Positions 52,961-62,215 of a stretch of DNA of 64,000 nucleotides are shown here, in pieces. The translations under genes and the position numbers were made by a program. The notes beneath the pieces were generated by a model, which did no database searches, was not told the origin of the DNA, and saw only the letters and a list, made by a program, of their open reading frames with translations. Source of the DNA: Septoria linicola (Eukaryota; Ascomycota; Dothideomycetes; Mycosphaerellales; Mycosphaerellaceae); contig CP099427.1 of the NCBI GenBank assembly GCA_024114885.1, positions 248,001-312,000 of the forward strand, written 5' to 3'. How positions within the stretch are numbered: the stretch's first letter is position 1; the number at the start of each line of letters is the position of its first letter.

Positions 52961-53955
52961 CTACTCCTCCATCTTCTCCTCTTCTTCGTCCTCGCCCTCA
53001 AGAGCGATCTTGGCCAGACGCTCTGCCTCATCCTTCAGCTCCTTTGGCACCGCCTCGTGTCTGCCCTTGGTCGGCCCGGTAGTTGAGCTAATCCACGTCA
53101 ATTCCAGCTCAAAGTCCTTGTCTTTGCTGTCCTCGTGCGCTGCGTAAATGATGCGTGCAGCCTCCTTGACGCCCTGCTCCAAGCTGATGGCCTCGCCGTC
53201 CTTGGGGTCCAGCTTCAGCTTCTCCAGCTCTGCCTTTGCCGTCTGCCGTCCCTTGCCCGTCGCAGCTCCGTAGTATCCCCAGTACAGTCCTGATGGCTCA
53301 ATCATGTAAAGGAACGGACCGCCCTCCTTCACGCCCTGTGTCTTGCCGCCTGCACCGACTTTGGGCCCGCTTCCAACGGCGCCGTCCACGTCGAGCTCTG
53401 TCTCAGCGTCCCAGCCTCCCACAATCGCCGTGATGCCGAAAGGTCGCACGGAGGAGTAGAGGGTGTATGCTTGCACGTAGGCGCCCATGCGGTTTGCGAG
53501 TGATGAGGTTGGAATGGGCGCCTTGTAGGTTCCACGCCACTGTGAGGCTTCGTCGCGGGCGCGAGAAACGAAGTGGCGACCATCAGGGAGAAGACCAGAG
53601 TGGACCTGGTAGAAGCACTCTCATCAGTATGGTAAACAGCCTCCATCAAGCTCATGCCCATCACTCACCACGCCGATATTCCGGTCAACAGTGGCTATCC
53701 GGTCGTTTGCGTCTTTTTTCATCAATTTGCTGCTGACGAGCTTCTCGAGAGCCAGTACGACGCCATCTTTGCAGCGAATGCCGATGGCTGTGCCTCCGTT
53801 CTCGACCGCCTTGACTGCGTATTCGACCTGGAAATTACGTCCATCGGGCGAAAAGACCGAGTTGGACAGATCGTAGCCGGTTCCTATCGAAGTCTGTACA
53901 AGTCATGTCAGGAATGCGCGCATTGGTGGAATATGAGCTCTATTTCAGTTACCAT
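52961..53955 (-). CDS. PRE10: 20S proteasome subunit alpha type-3 (alpha-7, Pre10)
   Basis: Three exons: 53955-53953 (start codon only), 53893-53669 and 53605-52961, with introns of 59 and 63 bases. The product is 290 residues. The alpha-type N-terminal signature is TGYDLSNSVFSPDGRNFQVEYA, followed by LEKLVSSKLMKKDANDRI, VDRNIGVVHSGLLPDGRHFVSRARDEA and PFGITAIVGGWDAE. The C-terminus is a long acidic tail (EGEDEEEEKMEE) typical of alpha-7. It forms part of the gate ring of the proteasome. The first exon is accepted because MTSIGTGYDL needs a Met and GTAACT directly follows that ATG. Confidence 0.93.
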
Positions 53956-54966
53956 GGCTGCGAGTTATGAGGGCGAGACGGTGTTTGCGAGGCTGTCGCA
54001 GAGGAGGGTGAGAAAAGTCGCCGGTGGACACAGCCTCGCTGTATCTGACGGAGATGTCCGTGGGTGTGTTGGAGGTGCTTACAAAGGTGCAGTTTGATGA
54101 AGTTGAAGTGTTGATCGGTATGGATGTTCAGTAGTTAGTCGCGTAAGCTCCAGTTGCCTGCGCACCTTCGCTAACTAGCTCGATCAATTCTGTCCAGAAA
54201 CATGCTACGGCCAACCGTACAGCATGAAACACTGCATCACCGATGTCCTGTGCGGAAACAATGTGATGCTTGGAAAGAACAACACCGCTTTGTCCACTGC
54301 CTGCAGACGTGCAGCAGGAACATGCTACGCCTACTGCCTCCTGTATCATCTACTTAAAACAAATGACTACATGTAATGGCCTGCCTGCAAGAAACAAAAG
54401 ATGCCCAAGCCGAGTGGCCCTGCCAATCGATGGCTAGCGCGATGGAGATGACGCCACTAAAATTGGTCACACTCCAAATCACTTCAGACACGCCGCTTCT
54501 CCTTCCCCTACTTCATATACTGACCACCTCTCCCCTTCTGCACACTCTCCCCTCTAGGTAGCCTTGATAGCTGTACTTACCACTGAATACAAGATCTCTT
54601 GCAACCATCGCGCAGATTGCAATCTCCGCACGAGACGAGGAAGAGAAAGGACTGAGCTGCCCCTCCTTTGTCTGCTATCTGGCAAAGACTCATCGAGATT
54701 TCGTGCTTTGCCCGCTGCTATTGACAGCCCCTACACACCTCAAGCGAAGTGCAAGGTCTCCTCGACGAGAAACTATACGAGCGGTATCGACGAGCAGACC
54801 TGTCACGGCAAGTCGAGAGTGGAAGTGGCTGCTCATTGCTGTTGCATTTTCCCCATCTTACACACAGCTTCCTTCTGCAATCCTAGGACTCGGGCAGGAC
54901 AACTGGACCTTGTGACAGGACTGGACGGGACTGGTCTGGACTGTCTTTGACCTCATTGTAAAATCA
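53956..54966. other. Intergenic, no gene recognised
   Basis: About 1.0 kb between divergent genes. Short frames only. A motif AACATGCTACG occurs at about 54203 and 54318. It should hold both promoters. Confidence 0.4.
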
Positions 54967-56040
54967 ATGCTGGGAGTCGTTGTTCACTACTGTGACAGCT
55001 GCGGCTACAACACTCCTGTCGAGTACACCAACTCGGTGTGGATTCAAGAGCATACTTGCAGTCACGTAAGCCACGGCCTTCGAAAGACAGGCCGCCCCTC
55101 TCTCCCTTACTCGACTGACTCATATGACTTTACGCAGTGCGGCAGCAAGAGTTTCGGTGCCGACGTTGCTGGAGAAAGCAAGGGCGCTATGAATCCATAC
55201 CAGCACGATGAGCTTGCACAGCTCTTTGCACAGCTATCGACCGAGCAGCAGCAGAAGGTGACGGCCGAGCCACAGTATGAAGGACAGGCACGAGCAATCA
55301 TCGAGCAATTGCAGATGGTACCTGAGAAGGTTGATGCACCCCTCACCTTTGCTTCTGCCCACTACACACACTCTACGCATCTCACAACAGATACGCAGTC
55401 CGAGCCTGCCCGGTCTCCACCGCCGCCTTATCGAGAATCGATGATGCCCGAGGCAATGGCCGAGATGCTCATGCAGCACAGCATCGACCCAACGTCCTTG
55501 CTCCCAAACCAGGTCGAGCTCTTTGCGGGCGCTGACTACGACCAGAGACTTCGACTTCTCGAGCTGTGGAGGATCTCACCACCCAGCTATCCTCTCGAGC
55601 AGCATATCCAAGCACAGCACGAGCAGACAAGTCTTGAGAAGGAGGAACAGGAAGCTCGCACGCGGTATGAGCAACAGATGCAGGTGCGGTCGATGCCACG
55701 AGAGGACCACGACTTTGATACATTCTGTCCCGAATCTGCCAGTCCTGTGCCTGCGGTCTTGAGACCGAGAGCAGCAAGCATCTCGAGCGGAACAGCAGCA
55801 CACCTGGCAAAGGGTGAGGCAGAGCCGTACATGAGCAACGGGTACCAGCAGATGCACTCCGATCCTGTCTATGCGGCAGGGTTGTGGTCAGCCCCCAGTT
55901 ATGCTCAAGCTCAGCATGAGCAGTCCATGGAGGATCAGTATGGGATGTACGAGCAGATCCGATGTCATGCAGACTGGGAGAGGATGAACCAACGTGCAAT
56001 GGACGCGCAGCTTGGGCAGGGCGATGATATGGTCATGTGA
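54967..56040 (+). CDS. Zinc-ribbon protein with Gln-rich tail, unknown function
   Basis: Exons 54967-55065 and 55138-56040; a 72-base intron (GTAAGC...CTGACTCAT...ACGCAG) is removed between two Cys codons. The spliced product of 333 residues has C9-x2-C12 (CDSC) and C31-x2-C34 (CSHC), a four-Cys zinc ribbon, at the N-terminus. The rest is polar: a helical LAQLFAQLSTEQQQKV, a Pro-rich stretch (SPPPPYRESM), and many Gln, Glu and Met residues with QYGMYEQIRCHADWERM near the end. If the intron is kept, 24 residues are inserted and the second zinc pair is split. The role is unknown; a nucleic-acid or protein-binding adaptor is possible. Confidence 0.65.
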   Translation: MLGVVVHYCDSCGYNTPVEYTNSVWIQEHTCSHVSHGLRKTGRPSLPYSTDSYDFTQCGSKSFGADVAGESKGAMNPYQHDELAQLFAQLSTEQQQKVTAEPQYEGQARAIIEQLQMVPEKVDAPLTFASAHYTHSTHLTTDTQSEPARSPPPPYRESMMPEAMAEMLMQHSIDPTSLLPNQVELFAGADYDQRLRLLELWRISPPSYPLEQHIQAQHEQTSLEKEEQEARTRYEQQMQVRSMPREDHDFDTFCPESASPVPAVLRPRAASISSGTAAHLAKGEAEPYMSNGYQQMHSDPVYAAGLWSAPSYAQAQHEQSMEDQYGMYEQIRCHADWERMNQRAMDAQLGQGDDMVM

Positions 56041-56655
56041 GGGTGCAATTTTGGCGAGTGTTTGGTCGCGAAGGCCTCGATCGAGTATCCCATTGGTACA
56101 GACATCAGCGGCGTTGGCGGATGAGGAGCAGTTGCGCGGAGAGCTAGATACCATTTTGTTTCTACGAAGAATTGCAGTAGCCTGAATGAACTTGTGAGAT
56201 TGAAAGCGGTAATATGACAGTTCCCTATCATCATTCACGAGATCAGGCTGGAGTCGGGTTTTGGATGAATAAGCTTTGCTTCTCCGACAGGCAGGAGCAG
56301 CAACAAGTGACGTTGTCAAGTCACTTTTGTAAAGTGACCGCGTCGGGCGACGGTAGCACAGTAGCACATGATTGCAGAATACTTGAACAATTCTGCTCTT
56401 CTCTTCAAGTTTGTCTTGTGAGAATCGTGCACATCGCACGAGACGCAGCTTCCACGACCAACTACGCGACTTCCTCCCGACGACATCATCGTCACTCGAA
56501 CCTTCCCCACCAACGCGACCACTTTGGACAGAGCATCTGCCGTGTTTCTCTGAACCACATTCACGACACTTCTTCCACCAGGCTCCAGCGACACGAGCAG
56601 TACACAACACTTCTGCCTCTGAGCTTGCCAGGTGGGCGGCTCGCTTCAGCACGCG
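56041..56655. other. Intergenic region upstream of the UBX gene
   Basis: 615 bases, short frames only. Contains the 3' end of the zinc-ribbon gene and the promoter of the UBX gene. Confidence 0.4.
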
Positions 56656-58248
56656 ATGGCGAACGACGAGGAGATTGCAACATTCACAGCCTTCACATCA
56701 GGCACGGCAGAGCAGGCGCAGAGGTTTCTACAGCTTACGGACAATAACGTTGAGCAAGCTGTCGAGCTCTTCTTCAGCAACCCGGACCTGGGCAACACTG
56801 CGGGTGGTGGAAGCGGCGGGAATGCAGCGGCCCCAAGCACCAGCACTAACGACCCGATTCAAATCGACAGCGACGATGACGATGATGTGGTCGAAACAGG
56901 CTCCAGACCAGCACAGCACAATTTTGAGGACGACGAGGCTATGGCGCGGCGGCTGCAGGAGGAGATGTATGGCGGGCCAGGCAGGAGCGGAGGAATGGGC
57001 GAAGGAGACGATGATGAGGTGAGAGCGCCCATGGCAAGGACCACCGAGACTCTGGTCGGTCCAGGAAGCTATGGAGGCGGGTTCGATGTCAATGATCCCG
57101 GCCAGATGAACGCAGCCATCGCAGAGCAGCTCATGCGGCGGAATCAGCGATCTCGAGCAGCGCCGGGCATCTTCAACCAGCGCGATACGCGGTCGATCTG
57201 GAATGACGACGATCCTACAGATCCCGATGCACACAGGAGAGCTCTCTCGCGAGCGACGGGCGGCTCTTCAGAACAGTCGGCAAAGGCAAGTCATCTTGCC
57301 GATTTGTTCAGACCACCCGTGGATCTCATCACGCCGCTGTCGCTCGCTGATGCGCGAGACGAAGGCAAGGACTTGGAGAAGTGGCTGTTGGTCAACGTGC
57401 AAGACCCTTCGATCTTCGACTGCCAGGTGCTCAACAGAGACATCTGGAAGAACGACCAGATTCGCGAGACCATCAAGGAACACTTCCTCTTCCTGCAGTA
57501 CAATAAGGACGACCCACGAGGCAGCGACTATGTCAACTACTATTTCTCTAACAGCCGTGATAACGAGGCAGCATACCCGCACATTGCCATCATCGACCCG
57601 CGGACGGGTGAGCAAGTCAAGACGTGGTCTGGCTCGCCTTCGCCGAAAGCACCAGACTTTCTGATGGACCTCCACGAGTTCCTCGATCGCTACAGCTTGA
57701 ACATGAACCAGAAGAACCCAGTACAGACGAAGCGGAAAGAGTCGAAGAAGGACATCAGCACCATGAGCGAAGAGGAGCAGCTCGAGCTGGCGATGCAAGC
57801 GAGCATGGGCGCGGGAAGCGCAGCACACAAAGATGAAGATCCGGACGTGCTTACGAAAGGTGCCAACGGGAAGGGCAAGGCGCCAGTCACCATTACCGAT
57901 GATAGCGCCATGGATGTCGACGAGGCGCCTGTGGTTAAGAAGGATACGCCATTCTCGAGAATATCAGACAGCACACCACACGAGGAGCCAACGAGTACCG
58001 ATCCAAAGGAGACTACTAGGATACAGTTCAAGCACTCTGGAGGCCGCATTATCCGACGCTTCAACCTGTCAGATCCTGTAAGGAGAATATACGAATGGTT
58101 GAAAGCCAGTCCTGTTGAGGGTCATGATGGCCAACCTTTCGAGCTCATCAGCTTGGGCAAGAACTTGATCGATCAGCTGGACACGAGCATCGCCGACGCC
58201 AGTCTCAAGCAAGGCACCGTCATGGTGGAGTTTGTTGAGGACGAGTAG
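56656..58248 (+). CDS. UBA-UAS-UBX domain protein, Ubx5/UBXN7-like Cdc48 adaptor
   Basis: A single exon of 530 residues from ATG 56656 (MANDEEIATF). A UBA-like fold covers residues 2-45 (TSGTAEQAQRFLQLTDNNVEQAVELFF). An acidic stretch DSDDDDDVVE may be a SUMO-like binding patch. The UAS thioredoxin-like domain spans about 215-345 (EKWLLVNVQDPSIFDCQVLNRDIW, FLFLQYNKDD, YPHIAIIDPRTGEQVKTW). A helical motif (SEEEQLELAMQASM) at about 375 looks like a UIM. The UBX domain follows at about 440-530 (TRIQFKHSGGRIIRRFNLSDPVRRIYEWLKA). It should recruit ubiquitylated clients to the Cdc48/p97 ATPase. Intact, no intron. Confidence 0.93.
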   Translation: MANDEEIATFTAFTSGTAEQAQRFLQLTDNNVEQAVELFFSNPDLGNTAGGGSGGNAAAPSTSTNDPIQIDSDDDDDVVETGSRPAQHNFEDDEAMARRLQEEMYGGPGRSGGMGEGDDDEVRAPMARTTETLVGPGSYGGGFDVNDPGQMNAAIAEQLMRRNQRSRAAPGIFNQRDTRSIWNDDDPTDPDAHRRALSRATGGSSEQSAKASHLADLFRPPVDLITPLSLADARDEGKDLEKWLLVNVQDPSIFDCQVLNRDIWKNDQIRETIKEHFLFLQYNKDDPRGSDYVNYYFSNSRDNEAAYPHIAIIDPRTGEQVKTWSGSPSPKAPDFLMDLHEFLDRYSLNMNQKNPVQTKRKESKKDISTMSEEEQLELAMQASMGAGSAAHKDEDPDVLTKGANGKGKAPVTITDDSAMDVDEAPVVKKDTPFSRISDSTPHEEPTSTDPKETTRIQFKHSGGRIIRRFNLSDPVRRIYEWLKASPVEGHDGQPFELISLGKNLIDQLDTSIADASLKQGTVMVEFVEDE

Positions 58249-59511
58249 TCTTCACCCGACAGACCTACGGTTTTGCATAAAAGGACAAACGGCGTTGAGG
58301 CGAAGCAGTGATTGCGCTCAAGGGCTCGTGGACTGTTTCACATGCATGGCATCAGATGATTTGGCTTTCAGCAGTGCGATGTATCGCGAGCATGACGACC
58401 GTGCTGCGCGAAGTAATGGCTGCGAGTACAAGTAGTCTTGCTTGAGACTACTAAGTATGCATAGATGAGCGACATGCAGGCTCGCGTCAACACGACAGAA
58501 GAGGCGCTCGCTCCAATAGACGTGACACGAATTCATGCTGATAGGACGGCTATCCCCTTACCCATTTCCTTTGTGGTTTCCTTTGTGTCTCGCGGAATCT
58601 CTGCTCCTCAAATGTCTGAGTGTGCTGACAAGTAACAGATCGCGCTCTCGGTCATCTCTAGTCCAGATCTGTTACTGCACATTGCAATAGTGATTGCTAG
58701 TTTCGCGCGGGAAGACATGATTCCACCTGGTGTGTGTACATGAGCGCCGCCAACATGGATCTTCCCACGCATCATATTTTGACACCTATATGGCATACTG
58801 AGGTTCCCGATATACTTGCTTGTGGCCATCTCTCGATACACAGACGCAACGCGTGCCCGCTGCGGCACAACGAATCACCCGATGAATGCGGCTGAGGGAG
58901 GATCAGTCAACCAAGATAACCTGTTCAAACTTGCTGAGTCACATCGGCCCACTGCCCGCCAGAGGCTTGAGCGACCACGGCGAGTATGACACACTGATCG
59001 CCGTGGTCGACGTACGCCTGCGCGATGGCCAAGACTCTCTGCAGACCGTATGTCCACCACGGCGACCTGGACCTAGCAAGTATCACCCAAACACCTCGAT
59101 CTCGTGGAGCTTTCGTCGATCGCCACGCGCGCTGGTTCCAACACTCGCAAACACGTCCAATCATGAGCACTGGCTGCATCCTGATTGGAGCGCACCAAGC
59201 CCATGCGCCGCAGACCTCAAGAGGTGTTGTTTGCTCCCTTCATGCACGCCAAGCTTCGACCCCTACAAACTCGTGGCTTCACCACGCTAGTCCAGCCTTC
59301 TTTGCTCTTAGATAGAAAGTGGCGCGCGACAATAGCAGTGTTGCATTAGCGCGTCCAGCAGGGGTCTGGTGAGATCGACCTGAGTTTGGATGTTCGTTTT
59401 GGACTTTCAGTTGTAAACTATCAACCACATCTGACTCAAGTTGAAGACACAGCAAGAACATCGCAAGACATTACAGCACTACTTGTTCAACATCTTCTCA
59501 CAACTTCCATC
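58249..59511. other. Intergenic, no gene recognised
   Basis: About 1.26 kb with short ORFs only; no domain, repeat or RNA gene recognised. The right end would be the promoter of the decayed gene that follows. Confidence 0.4.
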
Positions 59512-60396
59512 ATGGCTACATACAAGATAGTCACGAATCGCGTCAACTTCCTGGATTACCTGCCAGCAGAACTGAAAATCATCATCTTTGAATTCGCAGA
59601 TGGCGTTCCAACAGCAAGACCGATCATCGCCAAGGGCGCGTTCCGCAAAGAGCACCGCGAGCTGAACAATGTCGGTTGTCGGAGCTACCACTGGACCGTT
59701 TGTGCATGGGGTCGACAAGTTCCTGGTTCGTGTGCCCTACCATGACTCACGTTATAGACCTTCTTGCTGATCTTACCTCCAGGTGTGCAAAGAATTCTTC
59801 ATCATGGCTGCAAAAGCATACATCAATGTTCAGACAGTCCAAGAGCACAACACCTATAACTACTACAACCAGCATGCCGGCAAGAACCTCTTCGCCATGC
59901 CGCTGTTCAGAGTTTCAGACAGTTTGTCATCAGTGTCAAGATATCGAGATGCTACTTCCATCTCCCAGCTCTCGGACACTTCCAGAGCCTGAAGAAAGTC
60001 CAGGTCGACGTACTCTGCAGCGCGTTCCACAAAGACCGCACGTGGTCAAAGGTGCTCAGCGAGGCCGAAATTTCCAAGCTCTCCATTGCGAAGGCACCCG
60101 CCAAGATCCGCGGCATCACTATAATTTGCTGCTTGCCTGCTGGAACTCCTCGCAACCTGGAAGACAACATTGCGTACATTGCCAACCTCGCAACTCTACA
60201 AAGCTACCTCACCTCGACAGTCCGCCAGCCAAAGACTACCAAGACATGTGCACGATCTCCAAGAGCCGCTGGTGCGGAACCACTCTACTTGGGCTCGCAT
60301 GTGAGTGGCATCGACTGTCCTTCAAAGCTGTTGCCAAAGCCTCGCCCCGCCAACAAGTTCAATGTCTTGTCGTGGGACTCTGATCACGAGGAGTGA
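59512..60396 (+). pseudogene. F-box-like gene decayed by two compensating frameshifts
   Basis: The frame from ATG 59512 reads FLDYLPAELKIIIFEFADG, an F-box-like start, and fades after HRELNN (about 59668). One frame over, FVHGVDKFL is spliced across a 57-base intron (59726-59782) to VCKEFFIMAAKAYINVQ and runs to NLFAMPL (about 59905). The coding character then returns to the first frame (QSFRQFVISVKISRCYFHLP, KVLSEAEISKLSIAKAP) and ends at 60396. Reading frames 1, 2, 1 imply one shift near 59665 and an opposite one near 59907. Unspliced short ORFs in the wrong frames end early. Family uncertain; possibly a distant relative of the pair at 35854/37721. Confidence 0.5.
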
Positions 60397-61400
60397 GCAA
60401 AAACAAGCAATACAACACCAAATCAACAACACCATTGCTTGGCCATGGTCTACCAGCGCTCCAGTAATCGACGCTGAGACTATCTCATTTGCTTGCGCTT
60501 CTGATTTGGCTTTAGTTTCTCGGCAACTTCAACCTTTCTAAACTTTTGTTTTGATTCACGGCGTCTGGCGTTCAAATTACTCAGAAAGAAGACAAGAAAG
60601 GGGCTCGCGAGGATGAGAGGCACAGAGGCAAGGCTGAACCACTTTTATCTGCCTTTTACTTTGCTACAGCGTCGTCTGCGAAATGCTTTACTCTTTGTGC
60701 TGCGTCTGTTGCACTTTTAGCGTTATTGTATTGATCAGAACTTTTCCGCTGTATTTTGCTCAGCCTATACCTTCAACGCTGCGTGCACGTTCTGTGGCTC
60801 TCGCTGTGAATCTCTGCTGTTGCTACTGATGTACCAGCACACGTGCACTTCGTCCCATCACTCGTCACAGAAAAAGGGCTAATTCAGATCGAGAACGCTC
60901 TTGAGAGTAGCAAAGGTGTATCACGAGTCCCCGCCCCTCTGTTATTTCACTATCCGACATATCTGGCTCATCAGCAGCCAGGAGATTTTGCTTCGCTTCT
61001 CGCGGCCGCGCTTTAGAGAAAGATACGCTTGTCATGGGCACTTGGTGGTCCACCGGAGTAGATCAAGAGCCTTTCGGCCTTGACAGTATCACTTACATGA
61101 TAAAATCAAGTCTTCCGGCTAATGAGTGCTGTCATTGCCCGGTGCAATATTGTGGCTACAGTACTAGATGGAGACATATTACGGTCTCTACTAACTGGAA
61201 AGACGGCATTGGACGTCATGCGGTGTAGCGTGCCCGTTCTCTGTATCGAGGGAGCTATAACCTGGTGTCAATCACCAATCCATTCACACAGTGCTTGTGT
61301 ACCTATGGAGAGGGGGGAAGAGGATACTTCTTCGAGCGATGTTACGATCTGCTAACTAAAGCCAAGAATACTCCGAAACGCACCCACGTACCGCAGACGA
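60397..61400. other. Intergenic, no gene recognised
   Basis: About 1.0 kb between the decayed F-box-like gene and the ABC fragment. Only short frames. No RNA gene or mobile element seen. Confidence 0.4.
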
Positions 61401-62215
61401 TCAGCCCTCACTTTGCATCTCAACAAGCTCAAAGTACTTTTCCCGATACGCTATGAAGTCCACATGTGTGCCGCTCTCCACGATGCGACCGTCATCGATC
61501 ACATAGATAACGTCAGCATTCCGCACGGTAGACAGCCGATGCGCCACAGCGATTGTCGTCCTTCCCCTCGCAGCAGCTTCCAAAGCTGTCTGCATTACAC
61601 TTTCTGACTCGCTGTCCAACAAGGCGGATGTTGCCTCATCGAGAAGCAGGATCTTGGGATTTCGCAGTAGAGCTCGTGCGATGGCGATTCTCTGCTTTTG
61701 ACCTCCAGATAGCATGGCGCCTTTGCTGCCGATGGGCGTGGCGAAGCCAGAGGGGAGAGAGGCGATGAAGGAGTAGATGTTGGCGTCTTTGCATGCTTGG
61801 ATCAAGCGGTCTTCGTTGATGTCTTCGGTGGTGGAAGACAGGAGGAGGTTCTCTCGTATTGTGCCTGAGTAGAGCATTGGCTCTTGCAGGACGAGAGCGA
61901 GGTGTTTGCGGTATTCGTGGAGATTGAGAATTGAGACGTCTTTGCCGTCGACGAATATGCTGCCACTGGTCGGGTCATAGAAGCGTTCGAGGAGGGATAT
62001 GATGGTGGATTTACCGCTGCCAGAGGCTCCGACTAAGGCGATGGATCGGCCAGGCAGTATTTTAAGGCTGATACCGTTGAGATTTGGCTGCTCGGGTCGA
62101 TAGGCGAAGTGTACGTTCCGTAGCTCAATTGTACCTTGAAGGTCAGGAAGTGCCTGTCTTTCAGTACTTGAAACGTCGATGATTGGTACTCGGTCGAAGA
62201 GAAGTGGATTATTGG
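61401..62215 (-). pseudogene. C-terminal NBD of a B-type (MDR) ABC transporter, 5' truncated
   Basis: The open minus frame from about 62215 to the TGA at 61401 encodes only a last nucleotide-binding domain: TIELRNVHFAYRPEQPNLNG, Walker A GASGSGKST, Q-loop VLQEPMLYSGTIREN, signature LSGGQKQRIAIARALL, Walker B ILLLDEATSALL, and the H-loop VAHRLSTV. All catalytic residues are present. The expected 1000 or so residues upstream (two membrane domains and NBD1) are missing. At 62190-62216 the homology ends and the opposite strand starts an NRPS-like adenylation domain. No frame break inside. A remnant of an efflux pump such as those beside secondary-metabolite genes. Confidence 0.85.
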
